This document shows positions 35,373 through 44,111 of a DNA stretch of 64,000 nt, piece after piece. The DNA is taken from assembly GCF_900177625.1 (NCBI RefSeq), contig NZ_FXAU01000009.1:62001-126000 (forward strand), given 5' to 3'. The first letter of the stretch is position 1, and each line of letters begins with the position of its first letter. The stretch is from Sphingobacterium psychroaquaticum (lineage in GTDB: Bacteria > Bacteroidota > Bacteroidia > Sphingobacteriales > Sphingobacteriaceae). Under the pieces are notes generated by a model that searched no databases, was not told the DNA's origin, and saw only the letters and a list, made by a program, of their open reading frames with translations. Made by a program: the position numbers and the translations under genes.

Positions 35373-36791
35373 TTAGTTACGATTACCTGTTTCCATTTCT
35401 TTCAATGGAATTGGGAACACAAAAACTTGCTCACTCGGTGGAACAGTTCCTATAATTCCGTTGCTGGTTGGAATCCCTAGATTCAACCTTTTGTAAGCAT
35501 ACCACAATTGCCCTTCGCCCACAAACTCACGTCTCATTTCCTGCATAATGTAGTCCATCGTCAGGTAAGACCAATGTGAATTATTGCGGATGCGGTGGTC
35601 ACGTAATGTATTGATATAGTGGTATGCCTTTTGGTCATCACTTCCCAAGTGACATTCCGCCAGGATAAGATACATCTCGGACAGTTTTATCATAGGCATC
35701 TTCGGGAAGAACTTATCTTTGTTATCTATATTAAACTTCACGAAAGAACGATTCGTTGTCGAAAACCATTTGATGTAACGGATGTCGTCGTTGTTGTTTT
35801 CATAGATCTGCGATAAATTGGCAAAGGGAAGTTTCGCTGGCGTAGTTCCTCCCCGTTCATCGACCAACTGATAGTGCAAACTGATGCTGTAGTCGGAGAG
35901 GGGCTTTTTCCGAAGGGAAAAGATATGCTCATCAGAAAATAGCATGTCCACCTCCTTATCTGATTTATCTATACTCGCAAAATCCAACAACTTAAAAGCA
36001 CCGGATTCCACCACTTCCGTAGCATATTTCACCGCGCTCACTTTATCCCCACGCATCAAGCTGACGCGAGCCAACAAAGCTTTAACGCCATAGTAGTTCA
36101 ACCGTGCAACGTACTTATCGGCTTCATTTTTATTCGCCATTAAATAAGGTTTAACGGTTGTAATGGGGTCTTTAGCTAAAAATTTCTCCGCATCTCTGAG
36201 ATCGTTCACCACCAGCTGGACCGCCTCTTCAACGGTATACATCGGTGGTAGGGCTACGCCAAAATGTAAATTGTATGGAATACCAGTAGCTTTTGGTAAT
36301 CGCTTTACATCAGGACAAAACAGACGAATCAGATCTAAATGTAGATAACCACGCATGGCATAAGCTTCACCCAACACCTGATCTTTGAGATCGGGAGACA
36401 ACACTTTTGTGTCTTTGGTCGCCCAGGCAATAATATTATTTGCACCAGCGATCGCGGCATAAAGGTTTTTCCACGATTCCAAAATACGCGTCTGCGAGCG
36501 TGCTTCGGGATAATTGTAGTTTTTAAAATTCTCGTAATTAGTGGACACACCGTCGTAGCTATAGTATTGCGCTAAAAGATCTGTTTCTTCCATCGTCAAT
36601 TTGGCCCCGTACATCGCAGAGTCAGCCATCGCACTATACACACCCGCCAATGCTTCCTGATAGCCCTGTGCCGTGCTAAATAGTTTTTCATCCGTTACCT
36701 TATCGGCAAGATCCACATCAAGCCATTTATTACAGCCGCTCAGGAAAAAGGTACAACTAATGAGTATTAATAATATTTTTTTCATATCCAT
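35373..36791 (-). CDS. SusD/RagB-family surface nutrient-binding lipoprotein (locus 2)
   Basis: 472 aa with lipobox FLSGC (Cys20), then NKWLDVDLADKVTDEKLFSTAQGYQEALAGVYSAMADSAMYG, the standard SusD opening. DQVLGEAYAMRGYLHLDLIRLF and the late MRREFVGEGQLWYAYKRLNLGI blocks are SusD signatures. It forms the lid over the SusC encoded 4 bp upstream. The ligand is unknown. The sequence differs clearly from the locus 1 SusD, so the two loci are not a recent duplication. Confidence 0.93.
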   Translation of the reverse strand: MDMKKILLILISCTFFLSGCNKWLDVDLADKVTDEKLFSTAQGYQEALAGVYSAMADSAMYGAKLTMEETDLLAQYYSYDGVSTNYENFKNYNYPEARSQTRILESWKNLYAAIAGANNIIAWATKDTKVLSPDLKDQVLGEAYAMRGYLHLDLIRLFCPDVKRLPKATGIPYNLHFGVALPPMYTVEEAVQLVVNDLRDAEKFLAKDPITTVKPYLMANKNEADKYVARLNYYGVKALLARVSLMRGDKVSAVKYATEVVESGAFKLLDFASIDKSDKEVDMLFSDEHIFSLRKKPLSDYSISLHYQLVDERGGTTPAKLPFANLSQIYENNNDDIRYIKWFSTTNRSFVKFNIDNKDKFFPKMPMIKLSEMYLILAECHLGSDDQKAYHYINTLRDHRIRNNSHWSYLTMDYIMQEMRREFVGEGQLWYAYKRLNLGIPTSNGIIGTVPPSEQVFVFPIPLKEMETGNRN

Positions 36792-36795
36792 AGAT

Positions 36796-39700
36796 TTAGA
36801 AAGTCAAGTTAAGGGCCAATGAAAAGGTCTGAGCATATGGATACATAGTCCCTCTTTCCATCTTCACAGTAGAGAAGCGAAACAGGTCGTTGCTGGTCAA
36901 CATAATCCGGGCACGCTCAAGCCTTAAACTTTCCAGACTTTTAGCTGGAAGATCGTAGGTCAACGTTAAGGTCTGTAGCCTCAAGAAATCATTGTCCTGT
37001 ACCAATCTCGTTGTTTGATATGGTGGGGTTTTATCATCAATCCGCTTGTACAAAGCAATATCCCCTGGCTTTCTCCATCGCTCATAAAGCACCCTCCTAT
37101 CGGCATTGTAGCGTGGGTCAGACCCTTCCACTTTCTGCGCCAAGGTGGAGTTGTATATCTTAGCCCCATGTTCGAATGCTAGAATAAAGTACAGGTTGAA
37201 ATTTTTGTATAAGATGTTCGACTGGAAAGTACCCATCCATTTCGGATTCATATCGCCTACAATAATCTTATCCTTCGGATCATAGGTAAAGGTAAGATCG
37301 CCATTCAGTTTGCGATAGATTTCATTACCGGTCATTGGATCGATACCCAACGATTCTACGACCATCAAAGCGCTCTGTGAGCGTCCTGCCTGGTAAGCAC
37401 GCAACGGCTTTGGTCCTTTAACATTATCCTCTTTACTCGCTTCCAGATTCATGGCTTCCAGGGCGTTGGATAATTTTTTAATTTTATTCTGGTTGGTTGC
37501 TAGCCCGAGCGAGAAGTTCCAATGAACCGGGTTTTTACCGCGCAATACATTAAACCGTAAACGCATGTCCATCCCTTTGTTCTCCATCGACCCTAGGTTT
37601 TCGATATAACGCGAAAAACCTGTTGAGGGCGCCACATCGATCGGCAGCAATAGATTTTGGGTTTCCTTAATGTAGGCATCGATGTTCAAGACCACAAGGT
37701 TTTGCCACATGGTCAAGTCGGCACCGATGTTATTCTGAATGGTATTCTGCCACTTTAACGAGGAGTTACCATATCCCATCAACTGCGCACCATAGAAACC
37801 ATTGTACTCGTAATCGGATCTATATTCGTATTTCGTCAATGCTTGGTCGGCCGAGAAATTAACAGACCCTGTACTACCAACGGACGCTCTTACTTTTAGG
37901 GTTGCATCACTTTTCCACCATTTTTCGCGGTTCACATTCCATGCACCACCCACAGACCAAAACGGAGCAAATCGCGAGTTTTTCCCAAAGCGACTAGAGC
38001 CATCTGTACGGAACGAAAGATCGATAAAGTATCTATTTTCGTAGCCCACGTTGGCATTCGCAAAAAAGCCAATCATCTTAGATTTATCCAGATAACCTCT
38101 TGGCTTAGAGTTTTCTTTAAACTGCTGGGCATACTGGATAAAATTCATATTATCACTCAAAAAGCCCGTAGCGGTATATCCTTCACCAACGCCAGAGGTT
38201 GTAACGGCATTCGCCCCCACCCCGATGTTGGTCGATATTTTATCCATGAACATCTGGTTGTACGAGGCCGTGAATGTACCATCAAAGTTGAGGTCATCCT
38301 GATCATAGATCTCGTAACTACCTTTCTTCTCGGCTTTCGTTTCCTTATCAAAGGAAGAAGAGAATGGGGATAGATATTTCTCTTGCTTGGACAACTTCTT
38401 ACTTAAAGAAGCACGCCCCGTCACACGGAAATTTGGATTAATACGCCAATCGATATTAAAGTTATCTTGGATCTCGGTATAACGGTTATAGTCCAAATTT
38501 GGCAAAGAGGCATCCACCATAGGGTTCATCGTCGTATTAAATTCGTAATGACGAATTAATTCACCTGTTTCGGGGTCATAGATACGCTCGATAGGATTCT
38601 GTTGTGCATACTTAGAAAAAGAACCGTAAGGCGAATTATAGCCTTTCACGTTATTGACAGTAACATCATTTCGGATCAGAAAATCTTTGTTCGGATAATA
38701 GTTAAAGCTCACATTGATGCCATAACGATCTCTCCCTGATTCTTTCATGACGCCCTTATCTTTATCGTAATTCAGGTTCATGCCGTAACGGAAACTACGA
38801 TCTCCACCTTCGACGAAGGCATTGTAACGCTGATTCACGCTTGTTCTTAGCGGTTTAGACAGCCAATAGGTATCCACCCCCCGAGCAACTTCTGACAAGC
38901 GTTGATTATACTGTTCATCCAGCCTTACCTGCTCTTCCAAACCAAAACCAGAATATAAACCGCCAAGACGTTCATACTCCAACTTTTCACGTGAATTCAT
39001 CAGATTATAGTCCCGCAGATCCGGTACGGATACATTTGCTGTACTATTAAAGGTAACCCGAACATCTCCTGCTTTCGGTGGAATGGTCGTAATGAGTATT
39101 ACCCCATTGGCACCGCGTGACCCATAGAGTGAGGTCGCAGAAGCATCACGTAGAATAACAAACGATTCAATCCGGTTCATATCCAAATCATAGATACGCG
39201 TTGCGGTCACTTCGATACCATCCAGTAAGTATAAAGGGGAATTGGGGTTACTCCGGGAGTCGTCTGCACTTGACCGTAGATCAAACCCATTTTCTCCACG
39301 CACCGTAATTTCAGGCACACGGTTCGGATCGGAACCAAAGTCTAAATTAGGCGCTACGCGAACAGAAGGGTCAAAAGCATTCAAGGCTTGCATCATGTTC
39401 AGGGATCCTACTTTACGTAGATCTTCGCCTGAAACAATCACTTGTGAACCCGTCACACTCTGCTTGGTCCGGTTAAAGTAGCCCGTAGAGACGGTCACCT
39501 CTTCGATATTTCCGGAAGAGACCAAAATAACGGACATATTTGCCTTGGCTTTTACTTCTTTCTTTTCATAACCGACAAAAGAAAACACCAAATCAACGCC
39601 CTCTTTCGGGACTTTCAATTCAAACTCACCATTGGCATCCGACTTGGTACCGGCTTGCTGTCCCTTCAAAAACACGGAAGCTCCAGCCAACGGATTTCCC

Positions 39701-40188
39701 TTATCATCTGTTATTTTACCTTTAATGACAATACTCTTTTGCAATACAGCTGCCGGTGTCATTACCTTCCGGTCGCTACGTGGCAACAATACGATAGTCT
39801 TCTCTTCGATCTTATAGCTTAATCCTTTGAAAGCTAATATTTCTTCCATCGCTTTGGATAAAGGTGCCTTGTTCAAATCGATAGCAATGTGACTTTCGAC
39901 ATCTAGCATATTGGAATTGTAAAGAAAGCCATAGCCCGTTTGTCGCGTAATAGTCCGCAAAGCGTCCTTAATTTTTACATGCTGGCCCTTAAGTGTCACC
40001 TGTTGTGAAAACACCGAGGCGCTGAGGTGCAAAAGGGGCACAAGAGTCAAAACTCCAGTTAGTTTCATAATTCTCCAGACTTTTTGTGTCCTCGATTGGT
40101 TCGTATCCGATATATCAATCGGAGAGGACAAATAATTACGGCAAAGCCACCTTGCGAAAGGTGCTTTTTTATCCGAATAGATTTGCAT
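36796..40188 (-). CDS. SusC/RagA TonB-dependent transporter with STN domain (locus 2)
   Basis: 1130-aa outer-membrane transporter. About 40 hydrophilic residues precede the hydrophobic segment MKLTGVLTLVPLLHLSASVFSQQ; such extensions are frequent in Sphingobacteriaceae SusC proteins, so I keep the ATG at 40188. The STN domain follows (VKIKDALRTITRQTGYGFLYNS), then the carboxypeptidase-like domain (GKITDDKGNPLAGASVFLKG). The plug has SPLYLLDGIEV and DASATSLYGSRGANGVILITT. The barrel ends FSLALNLTF. The 244-bp gap to fecR contains a plus-strand terminator and two plus-strand promoter boxes at this start codon, suggesting an antisense RNA. Confidence 0.94.
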   Translation of the reverse strand: MQIYSDKKAPFARWLCRNYLSSPIDISDTNQSRTQKVWRIMKLTGVLTLVPLLHLSASVFSQQVTLKGQHVKIKDALRTITRQTGYGFLYNSNMLDVESHIAIDLNKAPLSKAMEEILAFKGLSYKIEEKTIVLLPRSDRKVMTPAAVLQKSIVIKGKITDDKGNPLAGASVFLKGQQAGTKSDANGEFELKVPKEGVDLVFSFVGYEKKEVKAKANMSVILVSSGNIEEVTVSTGYFNRTKQSVTGSQVIVSGEDLRKVGSLNMMQALNAFDPSVRVAPNLDFGSDPNRVPEITVRGENGFDLRSSADDSRSNPNSPLYLLDGIEVTATRIYDLDMNRIESFVILRDASATSLYGSRGANGVILITTIPPKAGDVRVTFNSTANVSVPDLRDYNLMNSREKLEYERLGGLYSGFGLEEQVRLDEQYNQRLSEVARGVDTYWLSKPLRTSVNQRYNAFVEGGDRSFRYGMNLNYDKDKGVMKESGRDRYGINVSFNYYPNKDFLIRNDVTVNNVKGYNSPYGSFSKYAQQNPIERIYDPETGELIRHYEFNTTMNPMVDASLPNLDYNRYTEIQDNFNIDWRINPNFRVTGRASLSKKLSKQEKYLSPFSSSFDKETKAEKKGSYEIYDQDDLNFDGTFTASYNQMFMDKISTNIGVGANAVTTSGVGEGYTATGFLSDNMNFIQYAQQFKENSKPRGYLDKSKMIGFFANANVGYENRYFIDLSFRTDGSSRFGKNSRFAPFWSVGGAWNVNREKWWKSDATLKVRASVGSTGSVNFSADQALTKYEYRSDYEYNGFYGAQLMGYGNSSLKWQNTIQNNIGADLTMWQNLVVLNIDAYIKETQNLLLPIDVAPSTGFSRYIENLGSMENKGMDMRLRFNVLRGKNPVHWNFSLGLATNQNKIKKLSNALEAMNLEASKEDNVKGPKPLRAYQAGRSQSALMVVESLGIDPMTGNEIYRKLNGDLTFTYDPKDKIIVGDMNPKWMGTFQSNILYKNFNLYFILAFEHGAKIYNSTLAQKVEGSDPRYNADRRVLYERWRKPGDIALYKRIDDKTPPYQTTRLVQDNDFLRLQTLTLTYDLPAKSLESLRLERARIMLTSNDLFRFSTVKMERGTMYPYAQTFSLALNLTF

Positions 40189-40195
40189 ACTTTTG
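40178..40195 (+). promoter_or_regulatory. Two overlapping plus-strand -7 boxes at the susC start codon
   Basis: TAGATTTG and TACTTTTG, both perfect TAnnTTTG matches, within 18 bp. For the first, TTG at 40152-40154 gives a 23-bp spacing to a possible -33 element. They point away from susC. Confidence 0.45.
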
Positions 40196-40280
40196 GTTAA
40201 GAGTTAGTTAATAAACAGTCTAAAAATGGATAGAGACCAGCTCTAAATTTAGTCCCGATGGCCGTCGGGACTTTTTTTTG
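40196..40280 (+). ncRNA. Candidate cis-antisense small RNA opposite the susC leader
   Basis: Two perfect TAnnTTTG boxes on the plus strand, TAGATTTG (40178-40185) and TACTTTTG (40188-40195), overlap the start codon of the minus-strand susC. About 70 bp further on is a plus-strand intrinsic terminator: AGTCCCGA (40251-40258) pairing with TCGGGACT (40265-40272), continuing into eight T (40272-40279). A small AGAG/CTCT hairpin lies between. No plus-strand gene exists here. The implied RNA is about 80 nt and complementary to the susC 5' leader, like the cis-encoded RNAs described beside susC-type genes in Bacteroides. Not verified experimentally here. Confidence 0.45.
40251..40279 (+). terminator. 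Plus-strand intrinsic terminator between fecR and susC
   Basis: Eight-base GC-rich stem with a 6-nt loop followed by eight T on the plus strand. Neither flanking gene is on the plus strand, so it can only serve an antisense transcript. Confidence 0.75.
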
Positions 40281-40432
40281 AAAATACTTTTTGAAGCGCA
40301 TGAAACACGCTCAAAAAGCTTCACACTCCATAAGTGTAAACCTTACAAGAGCACTTTAATTTTAGTAAACATATCTTCACATAGGCAGTTTTTCATTTTA
40401 GGTTAATTATATTTTTTGTTGCTAGTTTTCTA

Positions 40433-41608
40433 TTACGATTGGGGCTGTGAAACCACTATTTTATTTCCCATTATTTCAAAGCTCAATTGCTGGGAGGCGC
40501 CTAAGATTTTTAAGACTTGGTTTATGCTTTCTTTTTTTGAAATCATACCGTCGAAAACACAATTGCTATAGTCCCCCTCTTCAAACACAAACTCCACATT
40601 ATACCACCGTGCAAGCACGAGCATAATTTCTTTGATATTACTGTTATCGAAATAGAACATCCCGTCTTTCCAAGCCAGTAGATTTTCCATATCTGGAATT
40701 GTTTCTACATTTAATCCACCACCATCTTGATTCCACAAAGACATCTGTCCCGGATACAAGCGTACTTTCTTTCCTCCCGCAAGAACGGCAACGCTACCTT
40801 CCAACAAACTCGTTTGCACCACCTTACGTTCCCGGTACGCATTGACGTTAAAGTGCGTTCCCAACACCTGGATCGTCTGCTGTCGTGTATGCACCAAAAA
40901 AGGTTTGGACTGATCTTTAGCCACCTCAAAATAAACCTCACCCGTGATTTCTACGGATCGCTTACTTTGGTCAAATTGTGTCGGAAAGGTAATAGAAGAC
41001 TCCGCGTTCAGCCATACCTTGCTACCATCCGCCAGCAAGATGGCAAACTGTCCGCCCTTCGGGGTTTGTACGGTTCGACTTTGTCCTTTTTCCGGAGCGG
41101 GCAAACACGCACTACTAAAGGTCATCATCCCGCCGGAATCTGCAAAAACGAATTTTTCCTTTCCTTCTATGTTGGTGTTACTGTCGAGCACAATAACACG
41201 ACCATCTTCTAAAACCAAGGTGGCTTTGTCCGCTCCTGGAACAATGGCTACTTCTTCGGTCGAGTTCAAGATCGATGGACCGCTACTCATCCACTTATAG
41301 CCTATCCAAAGTCCTGTCATGAGCAAGACCGCAGCAGCACTCCAACCGATATACAGTTTCCTCATCAACGCTTTGCGGCGGTGGATATTTTGGTGTAACA
41401 CAACCGATACCCGATCTAAAATCGCATGCTGGTGTGTTGTTAATGATAGCTGTTCTTCATTTTCCAATTCTTCCAAAATCAGCGCGCGCAATAAAACAGA
41501 GTCTTCTTCTTGTTGGAATAAATCCAACAAATAGGAAAGCTCATCAGCGGAGGCTTTGCCCGCTACGTACCTGGAGAATAACTCTTTAAGATTTACTTCT
41601 GATTTCAA
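40433..41608 (-). CDS. FecR-family anti-sigma factor (locus 2)
   Basis: Membrane regulator, 391 aa from a TTG start. N-terminal sigma-binding part is LKELFSRYVAGKASADELSYLLDLFQ. A transmembrane helix follows at LYIGWSAAAVLLMTGLWIGYKWM. The periplasmic FecR domain has KGGQFAILLADGSKVWLNAESSITFP, GEVYFEVAKDQSKPFLVHT, IQVLGTHFNVNAY and LLEGSVAVL, and the C-terminal STN-like segment ends it. The frame is open to an ATG at 41662, but homologues start near LKELF. TTG at 41608 is preceded by AAAGGA at normal spacing, so I chose it; the ATG remains possible. It sits 244 bp before susC and just after the sigma gene. Confidence 0.88.
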   Translation of the reverse strand: MKSEVNLKELFSRYVAGKASADELSYLLDLFQQEEDSVLLRALILEELENEEQLSLTTHQHAILDRVSVVLHQNIHRRKALMRKLYIGWSAAAVLLMTGLWIGYKWMSSGPSILNSTEEVAIVPGADKATLVLEDGRVIVLDSNTNIEGKEKFVFADSGGMMTFSSACLPAPEKGQSRTVQTPKGGQFAILLADGSKVWLNAESSITFPTQFDQSKRSVEITGEVYFEVAKDQSKPFLVHTRQQTIQVLGTHFNVNAYRERKVVQTSLLEGSVAVLAGGKKVRLYPGQMSLWNQDGGGLNVETIPDMENLLAWKDGMFYFDNSNIKEIMLVLARWYNVEFVFEEGDYSNCVFDGMISKKESINQVLKILGASQQLSFEIMGNKIVVSQPQS

Positions 41609-41685
41609 GTGATTAGGTCCTTTAATAGTTACTACGAATCCTAGACAAAAAGTACCTAACAAAAAATTAAAAAAAATTTAATGTT

Positions 41686-42294
41686 TTAGTAATCGCGCCA
41701 TAATAGGGCCAATGAAATGGCAACCCAATGGCATAGGAAAGGAAATTCTTTTTTCAATATACTATTGGCTTTCGTCAGATGATTGTTAATGGTAGATTTG
41801 CTAATCCCCATCAAAGCACTGATTTCCAAATAGCTTTTACCTTCAATTTTAAAAAGGATATATACTTGTTGGCATTGTGGGGGTAGTTGATAGATAGACT
41901 GCATCAAACGTTCTTGGGTCTGCTTGAAAACGACATCTTCTTCGACATGTTCATAGAGCTCTGAGTAACTCTTGATAAACTCCTGCCGGTGATGTTCACT
42001 AACACTTTGCTTTCTAAAATAATCGTACGCTAAATTCCTAGCGATAGTAAACAAATATCCTTTAAAAGACTGATTCGCATCAATCTGTGACCTTTTCTCC
42101 CAGACTCGAAAAAAAAGCTCCTGTAAAAGTTCTTCTGCAACCTCCTCGCTTCCAAGCAAACGAATCAACCGCCCAAGGACACGAGCGCTATAGGTTCTAT
42201 ACAGTGTATCAAATGCGGCATAGTTTCCTTTCCGCAGCAATAGTAATTGCTCCTTATCCTCCATTTCGCTACTAAAACTATCCCGTTTGAACAT
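41686..42294 (-). CDS. ECF sigma factor, FecI-like (locus 2)
   Basis: 202-aa ECF sigma factor that should be held by the neighbouring FecR. Region 2: AAFDTLYRTYSARVLGRLIRLLGSEEVAEELLQELFFRVWEKRSQID and FKGYLFTIARNLAYDYFRKQ. Region 4: QLPPQCQQVYILFKIEGKSYLEISALMGISKSTINNHLTKANSILKK. An internal ATG 10 codons in (MEDKEQ) could be the real start. A good two-part promoter lies upstream at 42351-42382, leaving a leader of about 50 nt. It is followed at short distance by fecR. Sequence is distinct from the locus 1 sigma factor, so each locus probably has its own regulon. Confidence 0.9.
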   Translation of the reverse strand: MFKRDSFSSEMEDKEQLLLLRKGNYAAFDTLYRTYSARVLGRLIRLLGSEEVAEELLQELFFRVWEKRSQIDANQSFKGYLFTIARNLAYDYFRKQSVSEHHRQEFIKSYSELYEHVEEDVVFKQTQERLMQSIYQLPPQCQQVYILFKIEGKSYLEISALMGISKSTINNHLTKANSILKKEFPFLCHWVAISLALLWRDY

Positions 42295-42350
42295 CTGTAT
42301 TACATGCTTTTCTCCGTAGCTAAAATATTACATTATCTACTATCGCGCTT

Positions 42351-42382
42351 CAAATATAGATTATATTCAAAAACAAGACAAA
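42351..42382 (-). promoter_or_regulatory. Promoter of the locus 2 sigma-fecR genes
   Basis: On the minus strand: TTTG (42379-42382), 20 bp spacer, TATATTTG (42351-42358). This matches the Bacteroidota housekeeping consensus TTTG-N(17-23)-TAnnTTTG. The expected start of transcription is near 42345. Confidence 0.65.
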
Positions 42383-42584
42383 TACAATATTACCCATTGT
42401 ATACGCTTTATAGTGGTATTAAACAACAATAGCATCAAAAATTAGGTTTCTAATAATCAAAGCGTTCAAGATCAAATCTTATTTCGATTGATACTCGATA
42501 AATAAATATAGCGGTTATGCCCCCGCATTCTTTATCCCATACCAAAACTTGTCAAATGACAAGTTCTCCTTTCCCCGTATCCAT

Positions 42585-42592
42585 TATATTTG
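42585..42592 (+). promoter_or_regulatory. Putative -7 promoter box of the SRPBCC gene
   Basis: TATATTTG, a perfect TAnnTTTG match, 17 bp before the ATG at 42610. It lies inside the longer open frame that begins at 42517, which argues against that longer start. Confidence 0.5.
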
Positions 42593-42609
42593 AGCATAGA
42601 AAAAAAGAC

Positions 42610-43017
42610 ATGGCAAATATTGAACTGGTTAATTACATAAAAGCTCCTGTCGGCATGGTATATAGTACCCTTACCGAGGAAGCTGGATTGGGCGCCGTAT
42701 GGACCGATAAATTGACTGTAAAACCTGAAGTTGGCTTCATGAATGAATTTGATTTCGATGAAGGTTATATCACGAAAATGAAAATCATTGCTTTGGAACA
42801 AGACAAGAAAATTATTTGGTCGTGTATAGAATCCGATAAGGAATGGGTGGGAACCACCATATCTTTTGAGCTTTCCGAAAAAAATAATCGCACCACTGTT
42901 ATTCTGAAACATGCCGGGTGGCGGGAAGTCACAGAGTTTTATCAGTGGTGCAATTACAATTGGGCGATGTTTCTCCTCCGACTCAAAAGATATTGTGAGG
43001 GTACCGCTAAGCCGTAG
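42610..43017 (+). CDS. SRPBCC-fold protein (AHSA1-like)
   Basis: 135-aa single-domain protein of the START/SRPBCC ligand-binding fold. The opening MANIELVNYIKAPVGMVYSTLTEEAGLGAVWTDKLTVKPEVG and the C-terminal TTVILKHAGWREVTEFYQWCNYNWAMFLLRLKRY match the AHSA1-type pattern (AHSA1 relatives bind Hsp90 in eukaryotes; bacterial ones bind small ligands of mostly unknown nature). Cytosolic, no signal peptide. The frame continues upstream to an ATG at 42517, but a promoter box at 42585 and the domain border favour 42610. It is monocistronic and convergent with the hydrolase gene after it. Confidence 0.8.
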   Translation: MANIELVNYIKAPVGMVYSTLTEEAGLGAVWTDKLTVKPEVGFMNEFDFDEGYITKMKIIALEQDKKIIWSCIESDKEWVGTTISFELSEKNNRTTVILKHAGWREVTEFYQWCNYNWAMFLLRLKRYCEGTAKP

Positions 43018-43034
43018 CTTGACTGCTTGGCTTT

Positions 43035-44099
43035 TTACTTGAGATTTTGCTTAAAAAAACTTTCTAATTTATTTACAGCCTTTGATACATATTCCATCTT
43101 CCAATATGTTTCTATATGCGTGGCGCCGGGGATCACGAAGAGCTCCTTGTTCTTTGCATTAACAGCTTTTGGAAAAGCTTCATCGGTCATATACTTTGTA
43201 TCCGCCTTCTCCCCCGCTATCATAAGCAAGGGTTGATCAATTAATTCAATCTGGTCTGTCGCGTCCCAGGTCATCAAATCCAATAAGCTCTTTGTGGTAT
43301 ACAGGAAGGTCGAATTGGGGTGTGCATGCGTTCTGTAATAATAGATAAATCCTTCACGATACAAATCAGTCGGCGTGTTGGCGATCTCTTCATCCGTTAC
43401 ACGAGCCACTCCTGAATATATAATTTCCCCGTCCACAAGTTCTTTTGCTCGAGCATCCGAAGCGAGTTTTAGACGTTCTTGAATCGTGCCTATTTGTGAA
43501 TTTTGAAAACCATTACGACGAACTTCTCCGGAGTTAAACATGCTCAACGTTGCTACGGCTTTAATCCTTTTATCAGACTGCGCAGCTTTCAGCGTATAGC
43601 CACCACCACCACAGATGCCCAAAGCACCGATACGGTGAACATCGACACCGGTATATCTACTGATATAATCGACCATACCTCGAATATCTTCGGTACGAAA
43701 GGCTGGATTGTCCGTATGCCGCGGCTCACCACCACTTGCGCCTTGATACGCCGCATCGGCAGCAATTGTAACGTAACCCGACGCGGCTAAACGTTGTGCA
43801 TATAGCCCCGCAGTCTGCTCTTTAATTCCCCCATTCGGATGAGCCACAACGACTGCCGGGTAACTCTTTGTTTCATCATAATTAGCGGGTGTATACACAT
43901 TGGCAGCGATGTCGATACCATTCAGCCTATAAGTGACCGGATGGATATGCACTTTTCCTGGTTCATTCCCCGTAATGGCGCCATCATAAACCAAAGTATA
44001 CGGATTTTTCTCCTGCGTTGTTGTCCTCGACTGGGCACTGACGACAGCCGTTTCTGCCATAGACATAGCAAACGCGACTACTAACGATATTTTCTTCAT
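43035..44099 (-). CDS. Exported alpha/beta hydrolase with Cys nucleophile (DLH/YcjY-like)
   Basis: 354-aa protein with a signal peptide (about 1-22, VVSAQS). The alpha/beta-hydrolase core shows VVVAHPNGG (oxyanion region) and YVTIAADAAYQGASGG. The nucleophile elbow reads GICGGGG with Cys163 where serine hydrolases have Ser. A late ATHIE supplies the histidine. Dienelactone hydrolases and E. coli YcjY-like proteins also use Cys here. An ester or lactone substrate is likely but not defined. It forms a two-gene operon with a secreted carboxymuconolactone-decarboxylase-like protein, 12 bp upstream. That pairing suggests a shared small-molecule pathway or peroxide/thiol defence. Confidence 0.83.
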   Translation of the reverse strand: MKKISLVVAFAMSMAETAVVSAQSRTTTQEKNPYTLVYDGAITGNEPGKVHIHPVTYRLNGIDIAANVYTPANYDETKSYPAVVVAHPNGGIKEQTAGLYAQRLAASGYVTIAADAAYQGASGGEPRHTDNPAFRTEDIRGMVDYISRYTGVDVHRIGALGICGGGGYTLKAAQSDKRIKAVATLSMFNSGEVRRNGFQNSQIGTIQERLKLASDARAKELVDGEIIYSGVARVTDEEIANTPTDLYREGFIYYYRTHAHPNSTFLYTTKSLLDLMTWDATDQIELIDQPLLMIAGEKADTKYMTDEAFPKAVNAKNKELFVIPGATHIETYWKMEYVSKAVNKLESFFKQNLK

Positions 44100-44111
44100 T
44101 TCTAAAATACT

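Noticed and set aside
40727..41212. 161-codon plus-strand frame over the locus 2 fecR gene
   Set aside because: Antisense shadow of a gene with clear FecR domain blocks.
17041..42294. Recent duplication of one uptake locus to give two
   Set aside because: The sigma factors, FecR, SusC and SusD proteins of the two loci are clearly different in sequence and length, and the accessory genes differ.
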